A DNA stretch of 39,581 nucleotides from Prevotella sp. UBA2739 (GCA_002353525.1 DEJV01000015.1:1-39581), one strand, 5' to 3'. Counted from the stretch's first letter, positions 16,313 to 24,659 are shown. Numbers and translations are program-made. Notes: a model not told the origin generated them from the letters alone.

Positions 16313-18433
16313 ATGAACAAACGAATCTCTGTCATTATTTGCAGCCTGTCTGTTGCCCTTGCGGCAGCAGCTCAGGCTGCCTTTGTATCTGCCGACAGCG
16401 TAGCAGTATTCTATCCCGCAAGTTACGATGCCTCGCAGCATGAACCGTCGCCCATCTTCGAACATCAGCCGGTGGCTGCTGCGCCCCTGCCCGCAAGCTG
16501 GCGGATTCGTCCGCAGTTCAGCCTGAAAGAGGGTAAAAGCATTGCCACTATCCGGGTGGATGAGACGGTCGACTTCTATGGCACGGGCGAGGTGACTGGA
16601 CCTCTGCGTCGTAACGGGCGCACCATCAGCCTGTGGAATGTAGACACACCTGCCTACAGCGTGGATGGCGGCAGCCATCTTTATCAGAGCCATCCTTGGG
16701 TGATGGGTCTGCGCACCGACGGCACAGCCTTCGGCATCATTGCCGACAATACGTGGCGTCAGCAAATCAGCATCACCGACCACGAAGTAACGTTCGCCAG
16801 TCAAGGCCCTGCATTCCGCGTGGTGATTATCGAACGCGAGAGCCCTAAGGCACTCATGCAGGCCCTGGGTCATCTCACGGGCACCATGCAGTTGCCGCCT
16901 CTTTGGGCGTTGGGCTATCAGCAGTGCCGCTTCAGCTATCAACCCGACACACGGGTGATGCAGATTGCCGACTCGCTGCGCCATTACCGCATCCCCTCGG
17001 ATGTCATCTGGATGGACATCGACTATATGGATGGCTATCGCATTTTCACTTTCAATCCGCGTGAGTTTTCCAACCCTCGTGCACTCAACGACTACCTGCA
17101 CCAGCACGATTTTAAGGCCGTCTATATGATTGACCCGGGCGTGAAAGCGGAGAAAGGTTACTTTGTGGACGATCAGGGTACTGCAGGTGACTACTGGGTG
17201 AAGACCCGCGACGGTCGTCCCTTCGAGGGGAAAGTGTGGCCAGGCATGTGCCATTTCCCCGATTTCACCCGTTCTGAGGTGCGCACTTGGTGGGCTACGC
17301 TCTACCGCGACTTTATGGCCACGGGCATTGATGGTGTTTGGAACGATATGAACGAGCCTGCCGTCTTCGAGCAAAAAGAGACCACCATGCCACTCGACAA
17401 TGTGCATCTTGGCGAACACGGTATCGCCGCGCCCCATCTGCGTTATCACAATGTCTACGGATTGAACATGGTGCGGGCGAGTAGGGAAGGGCTTTTGCTG
17501 GCCAATCCACAAAAGCGCCCGTTCATTCTCTCTCGCTCCAACTTCCTGGGCGGACAGCGTTATGCAGCCACCTGGACGGGCGACAACCTCTCGTCGCCAG
17601 AGCAGATGCGCCTGAGTGTGCCCATGAGTCTCACATTGGGACTCTCGGGACAGCCTTTCAGTGGTCCTGACATAGGCGGTTTTTGCGAAAATGCCACCGG
17701 CGAACTGCTGGCACAGTGGACGGCTATGGGAGTATTCTTCCCCTTTGTGCGTAACCACAGTATCAAAGGCAGTGTAGACCAAGAACCGTGGGCTTTCACT
17801 CCCGAAGTGCTAGACGCCTGTCGTACCGCCATCAACCGGCGCTACATGCTCATGCCCTATGTCTATACAGTCTTCCGTGAGGCCAGCCAGAACGGCATGC
17901 CTGTCATGCGCCCTTTGTTCATGGCCGATGCCAAAGACCTCAGCCTTCGCGCAGAGGACCGTGCCTTCCTGCTAGGAGGCGACCTGATGATTACTCCATG
18001 CTGGGCAGGAACGGTGCCTACACCCCATGCCGGCCAGTGGCAGCCACTGACGCTTGAGGCGATAGCCGACCGTTATCAGGCCACCTTGCACCAGCGTCCA
18101 GGATCCATTATCCCGATGGCCAACCTCGCACAGAGCACAGCCGCCATGCGTACCGACTCGCTTACACTGCTGGTATGCCTGGACAATCAGGGCATAGCCA
18201 AGGGTACACTTTATGAGGACGACGGCGATGGATTTGCCTATCGTACAGGCAACTACCGTATGCTTACTTTCGATGCAGCGCTGCAGAAACGGCGTCTCAC
18301 GGTGACTGTTCGTCAGACCGAAGGAAAGATGTCGCCCGTGTCTCGCTATCTGCGCATTGGTTATGTGAAAGGTGGAAAGGTGCGTTATTCTGCATGGCAA
18401 CAGGGCAATGAGGCCACGATGAAGGTAAAGTGA
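16313..18433 (+). CDS. GH31 alpha-glucosidase
   Basis: This classical GH31 alpha-glucosidase releases glucose from non-reducing ends of alpha-glucosides. It has 706 residues with a signal peptide (about 1-22). The barrel has the usual landmarks: WALGYQQCRFSYQ, VIWMDIDYMDGYRIFTF, the nucleophile Asp345 in GVWNDMNEPAVF, FILSRSNFLGGQRYAATWTGDN with the acid/base Asp424, and GLSGQPFSGPDIGGF. A C-terminal beta domain includes TLYEDDGDGFAYRTG. It shares little active-site wording with the other GH31 in the locus, so the two are from different branches and probably act on different linkages. It is the last gene of the second unit. Confidence 0.93.
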   Translation: MNKRISVIICSLSVALAAAAQAAFVSADSVAVFYPASYDASQHEPSPIFEHQPVAAAPLPASWRIRPQFSLKEGKSIATIRVDETVDFYGTGEVTGPLRRNGRTISLWNVDTPAYSVDGGSHLYQSHPWVMGLRTDGTAFGIIADNTWRQQISITDHEVTFASQGPAFRVVIIERESPKALMQALGHLTGTMQLPPLWALGYQQCRFSYQPDTRVMQIADSLRHYRIPSDVIWMDIDYMDGYRIFTFNPREFSNPRALNDYLHQHDFKAVYMIDPGVKAEKGYFVDDQGTAGDYWVKTRDGRPFEGKVWPGMCHFPDFTRSEVRTWWATLYRDFMATGIDGVWNDMNEPAVFEQKETTMPLDNVHLGEHGIAAPHLRYHNVYGLNMVRASREGLLLANPQKRPFILSRSNFLGGQRYAATWTGDNLSSPEQMRLSVPMSLTLGLSGQPFSGPDIGGFCENATGELLAQWTAMGVFFPFVRNHSIKGSVDQEPWAFTPEVLDACRTAINRRYMLMPYVYTVFREASQNGMPVMRPLFMADAKDLSLRAEDRAFLLGGDLMITPCWAGTVPTPHAGQWQPLTLEAIADRYQATLHQRPGSIIPMANLAQSTAAMRTDSLTLLVCLDNQGIAKGTLYEDDGDGFAYRTGNYRMLTFDAALQKRRLTVTVRQTEGKMSPVSRYLRIGYVKGGKVRYSAWQQGNEATMKVK

Positions 18434-18482
18434 GAAGAGAAGAAAAGAACTTCTGATAAGTTTTGTTAGATTATTGTGTGGA

Positions 18483-18525
18483 GGGAATGCCGGTGATAGA
18501 AGAATGCCCGGTGTTCCCTTTCTTC
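18483..18525 (+). terminator. Terminator of the second PUL unit
   Basis: GGGAATGCCGG (18483-18493) pairs with CCGGTGTTCCC (18508-18518) over 11 bp, including two G-U pairs, with a 14-nt loop. A pyrimidine-rich TTTCTTC follows. Confidence 0.7.
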
Positions 18526-18539
18526 TATTTATTCATTTG

Positions 18540-18572
18540 AGGTACGAGGGTGCGAAGGTACGAGGGTGCGAG
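18540..18572. repeat. Four tandem GGTRCGAR octamers
   Basis: The copies read GGTACGAG, GGTGCGAA, GGTACGAG, GGTGCGAG. It is the same unit as in the inverted repeat at 8038-8205. Confidence 0.85.
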
Positions 18573-18620
18573 AAAACTTCAAATACATACCCTTTCTCTT
18601 GCTAAAAAAGTGTAAAAAGA

Positions 18621-18651
18621 TTGTAACCGTTGTGGAAAATGTGTATATTTG
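18621..18651 (+). promoter_or_regulatory. Promoter of the glycosyltransferase operon
   Basis: TTG at 18621-18623, a 20-bp spacer, and TATATTTG at 18644-18651 match the Bacteroidota consensus. The start site would be near 18657, about 210 nt upstream of the first ATG. Confidence 0.75.
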
Positions 18652-18656
18652 CATTT

Positions 18657-18868
18657 TAAAAAAGCCCATTGGTTGCTAATCTGCGAGGCAGGAGGACCTC
18701 TAAAGCGGTGTGAATCAGCAGGGTTGAAGTGTTTCTGCCTTTTCGCCACCGGAAGGGCAGAGATGGTTTATACCTTTATGGTTTACACAAGTTCTACTCA
18801 CCCCCCGAGAGTGAAATGAGGTGAAAGAAATGTCTTAGAGCAAGGAGCAACGGGCAGGATTCTGAAAA
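18657..18868 (+). ncRNA. Long structured 5' leader of the glycosyltransferase operon
   Basis: About 210 nt separate the predicted start site from the first gene. An 11-bp stem with two G-U pairs joins 18734-18744 (TCTGCCTTTTC) to 18751-18761 (GGAAGGGCAGA) with a 6-nt loop. A second, weaker pairing joins TCACC near 18798 with GGTGA near 18820, and a smaller GAGG/CCTC stem lies near 18685-18700. I do not recognise a known riboswitch or leader class. A cis-regulatory role is inferred from length and pairing only. Confidence 0.45.
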
Positions 18869-19687
18869 ATGACTTTAACAGTTGTCATACCCGTATATGC
18901 TAAGGATGATCCGCGGAATTTAAAAGATGCCGTGGAGAGCGTGTTGTGTCAGACACGAATGCCCGATGAACTACTATTTGTCATCGACGGACCCATTCCA
19001 ATGTCGCTTGAAAAGGTGATAGAAGAGTTTGAGGAACGCAATGCGCCGGAAACAAGATGTGTACGGCTAGAGGAGAATAGAGGCTTGGGCGAGGCGATGA
19101 GGATTGCCGTGGAGCATGCACACGGTGACTATGTTGCACGTATGGATGCTGACGACCTGACGTTGCCCGACCGATTTGAAAAACAACTGGCATGTTTCGA
19201 GAACGACCATACGCTGGCTGTCGTAGGGGGAATGATAGAGGATTTTGCCGACGACGTGAACCATGTGTCGGGGAAGCGTATTGTTCCTCTGGCCGACAAG
19301 GAAATCAAACGGTATATGAGGTCGCGCAACGGGATGAACCACGTGACGGTGATGTTCAGGAAAGAAGAATTGTTGCGTGCGGGTAATTACCAGCCGTTTC
19401 ATCTGAATGAGGATTACTATCTATGGGTGAGGATGATTCAGCAGGGCTGTAAGTTCAAGAATGTGCCCGACGTGCTAGTACGGGTGAGGGCAGGAAAAGA
19501 GCAGATGGACCGTCGTGGCGGTTGGCCCTATTTCAAAAATCAGTACCGGGTGTTTAAGTATATGCTCGATACGGGGTTTATCTCCCCAGGAAGATTCGCA
19601 TTGAATCTTTTAGAACGAGGTACAGTACAGTTGCTCTTGCCTCTTGCCATGAGGTCGTGGGTCTATAGACATGTGCTGAGAAAATAA
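18869..19687 (+). CDS. GT2-family glycosyltransferase
   Basis: This cytoplasmic, probably membrane-associated enzyme transfers a sugar from a nucleotide-sugar donor during surface polysaccharide or LPS assembly. The 272-residue protein has the GT-A start LTVVIPVYAKDDPRNLKDAVESV, the metal-binding Asp93-x-Asp95 in ARMDADD, and the NEDYYLWVRM segment typical of GT2 acceptor-side regions. Donor and acceptor cannot be read from sequence. It is the first gene of a five-gene run behind a long leader; a 95-bp repeat-filled gap separates it from the next. Confidence 0.9.
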   Translation: MTLTVVIPVYAKDDPRNLKDAVESVLCQTRMPDELLFVIDGPIPMSLEKVIEEFEERNAPETRCVRLEENRGLGEAMRIAVEHAHGDYVARMDADDLTLPDRFEKQLACFENDHTLAVVGGMIEDFADDVNHVSGKRIVPLADKEIKRYMRSRNGMNHVTVMFRKEELLRAGNYQPFHLNEDYYLWVRMIQQGCKFKNVPDVLVRVRAGKEQMDRRGGWPYFKNQYRVFKYMLDTGFISPGRFALNLLERGTVQLLLPLAMRSWVYRHVLRK

Positions 19688-19698
19688 GAGGGGGTCAG

Positions 19699-19776
19699 AG
19701 AATTCTGAATATTCTGAAAACTCAGAATAATCTGAAAACTCTGAGAATTCTGAAAACTCTGGAATTCTGAAAACTA
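19699..19776. repeat. TCTGAAAAC-type tandem repeat between two glycosyltransferase genes
   Basis: The gap is made of imperfect copies built from AATTCTG and AAAACTCTG, with a unit of about 16-17 bp in the second half. It nearly fills the space from the stop codon to the next ATG. Confidence 0.85.
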
Positions 19777-19782
19777 TTTTTT

Positions 19783-20724
19783 ATGCTACTAACAGTCTTT
19801 ACCACTTCGTATAACCGGCCGGCTGAGCTGAGGCGGTTGTATGAGTCGTTGCTGAAACAAACGTGTCGCGAGTTTGTGTGGTTGATAGTAGACGATAGCA
19901 CAGATGATCGCGTGCAGCATTTGGTGGAGACGCTCAGCGAAGAGAAAGAGATTACGATTGACTATCACCGGCAGCAGCATCGTGGAAAACATTGGGCGCA
20001 ACGTCTGGGAGACGCACTGGTGAGGACACCCTATGTGGTGGATATCGACGATGATGACGAACTGACGGGCAACTGCGTGGAAGATCTTCTCGTCGAGTGG
20101 AAAAAAATAGAGAATGAGGGAAGGGATGATATCGGAGCACTGTGCGGCATGACCTTGGATACAAAAGGAAATGTGATTTGCTATCATGGTGATTGGGACT
20201 ACATGGACACCGACTATATAGAGATGGAATGGACAAGAAAGCGTCCTAGCGAGAATATCATTTCGAGAAGGAGTGATGCGATGACGAGGGCCCATGTGTT
20301 TTGCGATGATGGCAAATGGCTCTACAACGAGGTGTCGCTGGTCAGAGAGTCGGTGCTGTGGAACCGACTGTCGAAGAAATATCGGTTTCGATATGTGAAC
20401 AAGCCGATGCGAATCTACCATACCGAAGGACACGACCGGCTGAGTGTTCCTGTGTTCGACCGACAGATGTGTGTGAATTATGTCTTCTCGAACTATGTGA
20501 TGGTCAATGAGCTGCGCGGACACAGAACGGAGAATAAACGCGACCTGTTGAAGTACTTGGCAGAATATATGGCATGCGGTATAGCGCTGCGCCTGCGTTA
20601 TGGAAAACTGATTCACACGATGGAGTCGGTAGGATTGAAGACGTTGTGTGTGCTTCTCACCCCTGCAGCATGGTTGGTGGGTAGCTATTTCAGAAAACGG
20701 TATGTGGAAAAGACTATGGCGTAA
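19783..20724 (+). CDS. GT2-family glycosyltransferase
   Basis: This is a second GT-A fold glycosyltransferase, 313 residues. It has the nucleotide-binding start LLTVFTTSYNRPAELRRLYESL, VWLIVDDSTDD, and an unusually acidic metal site DIDDDDE (87-93). The domain continues with NEVSLVRESVLW and KPMRIYHTEGHDRLS, as in family 2 enzymes that build surface glycans. A hydrophobic segment near 282-302 (LKTLCVLLTPAAWLVGSYF) may anchor it to the membrane. The gene overlaps the next by 23 nt, indicating translational coupling. Sugar specificity is unknown. Confidence 0.88.
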   Translation: MLLTVFTTSYNRPAELRRLYESLLKQTCREFVWLIVDDSTDDRVQHLVETLSEEKEITIDYHRQQHRGKHWAQRLGDALVRTPYVVDIDDDDELTGNCVEDLLVEWKKIENEGRDDIGALCGMTLDTKGNVICYHGDWDYMDTDYIEMEWTRKRPSENIISRRSDAMTRAHVFCDDGKWLYNEVSLVRESVLWNRLSKKYRFRYVNKPMRIYHTEGHDRLSVPVFDRQMCVNYVFSNYVMVNELRGHRTENKRDLLKYLAEYMACGIALRLRYGKLIHTMESVGLKTLCVLLTPAAWLVGSYFRKRYVEKTMA

Positions 20725-21487
20725 ATATATTGCTCCGAAGTGGCAGCTCGGCATTGCTGAGGGACCCATTCATGCCTTCATGCAAGGGAACACGGAAGGT
20801 GTGGTATGGATAGAGAATCCCTATCGTGACGGGTGGCTGGCCGATCCTTTTGTTCTCTTGGTTGATGAGGAACACATAGAACTGTTGGTAGAAGACTTTC
20901 GTTTCGCCGACGGGCAGGGACGCATCTCGAAGGTGCTGATAGACAGGCGCAAAATGGCGATTACCGGCCGACGGGTGCTGCTTGAAGGAGGACACTATAG
21001 TTTTCCGGCTATTCTCTGGGAAGACGGTAAGGTGATGATCTACCCCGAACATAGCAGGCAGGGCAGATTGGATTTGTATGTCTATGATGCCGACAGTGAG
21101 ACATGTTCTTTTGTTCGGACACTCTCAGACCAACCGTTGACAGATGCCGTGATTTATCGGGGAGAGATTTATTCTACCGCAGTGCCCGACGCCAATGGCA
21201 GGGTGTTGAGCAAGGGAAATAGAAAATATTGTTTTGACGAATGTATAGCTCGTAACGCGGGTCTCTTTTTTGAGTATGAAGGGAAAACCTACAGACCAGC
21301 GCAGGAGTGTAATCGTTGGTACGGCCACGCGTTGAGCATACAGTTGTACGAAAACGACTCATTTCGTGAGGTGGTCAGAATCAGCAATATGCACACATTC
21401 AACCATTTCCATGGAATTACGGCAGTAGACCGGAAGCGGAGTCCTTTTCAGTGGTTATACAGATTGTTCGGACAGACGGATTTATGA
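20702..21487 (+). CDS. GINT1-N-like beta-propeller protein of a glycan operon
   Basis: This 261-residue protein resembles the beta-propeller domain named after the N-terminal part of plant glucosamine inositolphosphorylceramide transferase 1. Visible family features are GWLADPFVLLVDEEHIELLVEDF, GRISKVLID, GHYSFPAILWEDGKVMIYPEHS, and a late WYGHALSIQL. In other bacteria this domain accompanies glycosyltransferases or formyltransferases, and its biochemical role is not settled. The ATG at 20702 (MWKRLWRKYIAPKW) is preferred to an upstream in-frame start deep inside the previous gene. It overlaps the next gene by ATGA. No signal peptide is seen. Confidence 0.65.
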   Translation: MWKRLWRKYIAPKWQLGIAEGPIHAFMQGNTEGVVWIENPYRDGWLADPFVLLVDEEHIELLVEDFRFADGQGRISKVLIDRRKMAITGRRVLLEGGHYSFPAILWEDGKVMIYPEHSRQGRLDLYVYDADSETCSFVRTLSDQPLTDAVIYRGEIYSTAVPDANGRVLSKGNRKYCFDECIARNAGLFFEYEGKTYRPAQECNRWYGHALSIQLYENDSFREVVRISNMHTFNHFHGITAVDRKRSPFQWLYRLFGQTDL

Positions 21488-22494
21488 GAATAGCATATGT
21501 TGTCACGGCATTGACGCACGAGGGCCCGCTGAACGTAGTGAGGATGCTCATTGGTGAGATGACCAGAAGAGGGCATCAGTGTATGCTGTTCTATCTGGAA
21601 GAGCGTGAAGAGGCGGACGACTTCGGATGTGAGAAGAAGAGAATTGGTTACAGGGAAGAGGTGTCATGGCATGAGTATGATGTAGTTCACACACATGGCA
21701 TGAAGCCGATGGGACTGGTGGCTCTCTACTTGTTGCGACACAAGAAACCGGAGCATACACTTTTCGTCACGACATTGCACTCGTTCATCGGCGAGGAATT
21801 TAAGTGGAGGTTCGGACGCTGGCGAGGATGGCTGTTGAGCCGCTGCTTTTTGCGTCTTGTCAACGTCCACGACAAGGTAATCACGCTGAGCGATGCTGCC
21901 ACCGAGTATTATGCGCGGTGGGTGAGCATGGAAAAACTGGTGAGATGTTACCACGGAATGGATTTGCGGATGGAGGCCTATGAGCGACGCAGCCGGCAGG
22001 AGAATATCGTTGTGAGCACCTATTGTGCATTGCAGCGAATAAAAGGTTTGGACGTGTTGATACGTGCCATGGACTATCTGCCTGAGAATTACTGCCTGAC
22101 CATTGTGGGCGACGGACCAGAAAGAAGGCACTTGCAGGAAATGAGCAGGCATCTTGGTCAACGCGTGACGCTGATGGCAGGCCAGCCAGAGCCTTATCGC
22201 CTTTTACCCTCGTTCGACGTGTTCGTGGTGAGTTCCTATAGTGAGGGCTTCTGTTTGTCTCTGCTAGAGGCAGCCTGCTATGGCTCTGAAATTGTTTGTA
22301 GTGATATTCCTGGCATGCGCGAGAAATTCAGCGATGATGAATTGACGTATTTCGAGGCGGGCAATGCTGAGGATTTAGCCCGGAACATAGTAAAGGCACT
22401 TCATGGCAGCCACGGTGAAAATGCCCGTAGGAAAGCCCGTCAGTTCAGCGTTGAGAAGATGGGCGAAAAACATGAGGAGATATATACTAAGTGA
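21484..22494 (+). CDS. GT4-family glycosyltransferase
   Basis: This is a GT-B fold enzyme of 336 residues. The N-terminal domain starts MRIAYVVTALTHEGPLNVVRML, as usual for family 4. The C-terminal nucleotide-sugar domain has IKGLDVLIRAMDYLPENY, LTIVGDGPERRHL and the EX7E-like SYSEGFCLSLLEAACYGS that contacts the donor. The ATG at 21484 overlaps the previous stop (ATGA), while an upstream in-frame start would lie inside the previous gene. It probably adds a sugar to a lipid-linked or core oligosaccharide; donor unknown. A 26-nt gap with a GTGATAA-like repeat leads to the next gene. Confidence 0.9.
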   Translation: MRIAYVVTALTHEGPLNVVRMLIGEMTRRGHQCMLFYLEEREEADDFGCEKKRIGYREEVSWHEYDVVHTHGMKPMGLVALYLLRHKKPEHTLFVTTLHSFIGEEFKWRFGRWRGWLLSRCFLRLVNVHDKVITLSDAATEYYARWVSMEKLVRCYHGMDLRMEAYERRSRQENIVVSTYCALQRIKGLDVLIRAMDYLPENYCLTIVGDGPERRHLQEMSRHLGQRVTLMAGQPEPYRLLPSFDVFVVSSYSEGFCLSLLEAACYGSEIVCSDIPGMREKFSDDELTYFEAGNAEDLARNIVKALHGSHGENARRKARQFSVEKMGEKHEEIYTK

Positions 22495-22520
22495 CAAATG
22501 ATGAGTGATAATATGATGTC

Positions 22521-23651
22521 ATGAACAATACTTTTTCTTCTTCTGAACAGCAGTTCCTTGAGCTGTTCAAAGTGGGATTGTGGGGCGGCACGCCTGACAG
22601 CAAGTGTTTTCAACATACCGATTGGGAACAGGTGGTGCGACTTGCCCAGCAACAGACGATGACTGGCGTGGTGGGAGAGGCTGTGATGAACTTGCCCGAA
22701 CAACTTGTTCCTGCCGAGTGGAGAATGCGCCTGTTAGCGGCCATCGTGCGTATAGAGGAGGCCAACATCAAGATGAACAACTTCCTGCCTGTGTTGTTTC
22801 GCAGGTTAAGCAAGCACGGATGGAACGTATGGCTGTTGAAAGGACAAGGGGTGGGACTGTGTTATCCAGAACCATTACGACGGCAGCCTGGTGATATCGA
22901 TGTGTTTTTTACCCGTCTGCAAGATTATAAGGATGCCTGCAGCTTCTTCAAGAAAAATCTGCCTGAGAGTGACATCATGTCGGAAAGCAATAAAACCATG
23001 GACTTCGAGTTTGTGGTGGGCAGCCTGTATGTGGAGTTTCATGGTCAAATATTGACAGAGGTGAACCGCGCTTGTCATAAGCATTTCGACTCTTGGTTAC
23101 AGCAAGTGGCGAAGGAGCCGGGAATGAACACTTCTGCGTGGGACAGCGTGCTGCTGCCGCCTTGCCATTTTGACGCAATCTTTATATTCCTGCACACGGT
23201 GAGACACTATTTTGGTGGAGGAATAGGCTTACGCCAGGTTTCCGACTGGATGCGCTATGTGTATACTTATCAAGAGCAACTCGACATGGAACGGCTGACT
23301 CATGATATCAAGCACTTGGGGCTAGAGAAGATTTGGAAAGTTTTTGGATGTATGGCCGTTGACTATTTGGGATGTCCGGAAAGCATGATGCCCCTTTATG
23401 ATAACCGCTATCATAAAGAGGCAACAGCTGTATTGCGCTATATACTCAATTCAGGAAATTTTGGCTATTACGATGCCTCGACCAAGACCAATTCAAAGTC
23501 ATATCTGGTACAACGGTGGAAAGCATTTACCGGTCACCTGCAAATGAAACTGCGTAACTTCACCATGTTTCCTGAAGAATCGGTATATGGCATTCCCAGT
23601 TTTCTTGTTGATGGAATATCGAGAGCCATCAACCGCCCGCATAAGGCTTAG
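22521..23651 (+). CDS. NTP_transf_5-type nucleotidyltransferase-fold protein
   Basis: This 376-residue protein has the signature of the uncharacterised nucleotidyltransferase family often found in capsule and exopolysaccharide clusters: WLLKGQGVGLCY (104-115) and the acidic pair in RRQPGDIDVFF (120-130), which corresponds to the metal-binding strand of polymerase-beta-like nucleotidyltransferases. The HTVRHYF segment further on is also typical. It is the last gene of the glycosyltransferase run. Its stop codon overlaps the convergent rfbA stop by 4 nt. Substrate unknown; the fold call is fairly secure. Confidence 0.75.
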   Translation: MNNTFSSSEQQFLELFKVGLWGGTPDSKCFQHTDWEQVVRLAQQQTMTGVVGEAVMNLPEQLVPAEWRMRLLAAIVRIEEANIKMNNFLPVLFRRLSKHGWNVWLLKGQGVGLCYPEPLRRQPGDIDVFFTRLQDYKDACSFFKKNLPESDIMSESNKTMDFEFVVGSLYVEFHGQILTEVNRACHKHFDSWLQQVAKEPGMNTSAWDSVLLPPCHFDAIFIFLHTVRHYFGGGIGLRQVSDWMRYVYTYQEQLDMERLTHDIKHLGLEKIWKVFGCMAVDYLGCPESMMPLYDNRYHKEATAVLRYILNSGNFGYYDASTKTNSKSYLVQRWKAFTGHLQMKLRNFTMFPEESVYGIPSFLVDGISRAINRPHKA

Positions 23652-24520
23652 TCGCACAAACTGAGAAGATATTTGCCGTAATCGTTTTTAGCCATTGGCT
23701 GGGCTACCTCGCGCAGTTTGTCGGCATTGATCCAACCACGCTTGTAAGCAATTTCTTCCAGACAAGCAATCTTCAGACCTTGACGTTTCTCGATGACCTC
23801 GATAAACGTACTAGCCTCACTGAGACTATCGTGAGTTCCGGTGTCGAGCCATGCAAAGCCGCGCTGGAGCGTTTGCACTTTTAGGCAACCCTGGCGAAGA
23901 TATTCTTGGTTGACAGTGGTGATTTCCAGCTCACCGCGGGCACTAGGCTTAATATGCTTGGCAATCTCAACAACACTGTTGGGATAGAAATAAAGACCTA
24001 CGACGGCATAGTTGCTTTTGGGATGCTGTGGCTTCTCCTCGATGCTTAGGCAATTGCCTTTGTCGTCAAACTCAGCCACGCCATACCGCTCAGGGTCGTT
24101 GACCCAATAGCCAAAGACTGTAGCCTTGCCATCTGCCTCGGCAGCACGGACGCTTTCTTTCAGCAGAGGAGTGAATCCCACACCATGGAAGATGTTGTCG
24201 CCAAGAACCATACATACACAGTCGTCGCCAATAAACTGCTCGCCGATGATGAAGGCCTGAGCCAGACCGTCGGGTGAGGGCTGCTCAGCATATTGCAGGC
24301 GAACGCCAAAATCAGATCCATCGCCCAGCAAACGCTTGAATCCCGGCAGGTCGTAAGGCGTAGAGATGACAAGAATGTCCTGTATGCCTGCGAGCATCAA
24401 TACCGAGAGGGGATAGTAGATCATGGGCTTGTCGAAAATGGGAATCAACTGCTTAGAAATACCCTTGGTGATGGGGTAAAGGCGAGTGCCGCTTCCCCCT
24501 GCTAATATGATACCTTTCAT
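23648..24520 (-). CDS. rfbA: Glucose-1-phosphate thymidylyltransferase RfbA
   Basis: The enzyme makes dTDP-glucose from dTTP and glucose 1-phosphate, the first step to dTDP-rhamnose and related sugars for surface polysaccharide. The 290-residue length is standard. Diagnostic parts are the nucleotide-binding GIILAGGSGTRLYPIT at the N-terminus, KQLIPIFDKPMIYYPLS, the LGDNIFHG metal-site segment, EEKPQHPKSNYAVVGLYFY and RGFAWLDTGTHDSL. The ATG at 24520 is the family start; an upstream extension to 24556 would cross the promoter. It is alone on this strand, convergent with the glycosyltransferase operon with no terminator between. No other rml genes are in view. Confidence 0.96.
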   Translation of the reverse strand: MKGIILAGGSGTRLYPITKGISKQLIPIFDKPMIYYPLSVLMLAGIQDILVISTPYDLPGFKRLLGDGSDFGVRLQYAEQPSPDGLAQAFIIGEQFIGDDCVCMVLGDNIFHGVGFTPLLKESVRAAEADGKATVFGYWVNDPERYGVAEFDDKGNCLSIEEKPQHPKSNYAVVGLYFYPNSVVEIAKHIKPSARGELEITTVNQEYLRQGCLKVQTLQRGFAWLDTGTHDSLSEASTFIEVIEKRQGLKIACLEEIAYKRGWINADKLREVAQPMAKNDYGKYLLSLCD

Positions 24521-24545
24521 ATCGTATATATATTTGTTTTGTTTG

Positions 24546-24575
24546 CAAAGATACAAAATAATTGATAATTGTCAA
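24546..24575 (-). promoter_or_regulatory. rfbA promoter
   Basis: On the minus strand TTG (24573-24575), about 20 bp, then TATCTTTG (24546-24553) matches the consensus. The leader would be about 20 nt. Confidence 0.7.
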
Positions 24576-24592
24576 CTGATAATTGATAATTA
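24558..24592. repeat. AATTGATAATTG-type repeat in a divergent promoter region
   Basis: Copies of the AATTGAT heptamer seen at 3547-3579 and 5527-5563 recur here, in the rfbA / 24660 divergent region, overlapping the rfbA promoter spacer. Confidence 0.7.
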
Positions 24593-24597
24593 TTTCG

Positions 24598-24605
24598 TAA
24601 TTTTG
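24598..24605 (+). promoter_or_regulatory. Probable -7 element for the gene at 24660
   Basis: TAATTTTG matches TAnnTTTG. The -33 position is weak (ACTG near 24575). Confidence 0.4.
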
Positions 24606-24659
24606 TAGGCGATTACAAACACAAGTATATTATTCATTTATAATTATTTTAACAATAGT

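Larger units (their letters stand above)
18434..18868. other. 435-bp gap: terminator, octamer repeat, promoter and structured leader
   Basis: No supported gene lies here. The gap holds the PUL terminator (18483-18525), four octamer copies (18540-18572), a strong promoter (18621-18651) and a structured 5' leader (about 18657-18868). A possible 17-codon reading frame at 18764 (MVYTFMVYTSST...) is too short to support as a gene. Confidence 0.75.

Noticed and set aside
15623..17782. 719-codon open frame antisense to the GLUG protein and GH31
   Set aside because: Antisense shadow of two well-supported genes.
18764..18817. 17-codon leader peptide
   Set aside because: Too short, and no supporting start or attenuation pattern was seen.
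18657..18868. Cobalamin or other known riboswitch before the glycosyltransferases
   Set aside because: GGTGTGAATC resembles part of a cobalamin box but the flanking conserved blocks are absent.
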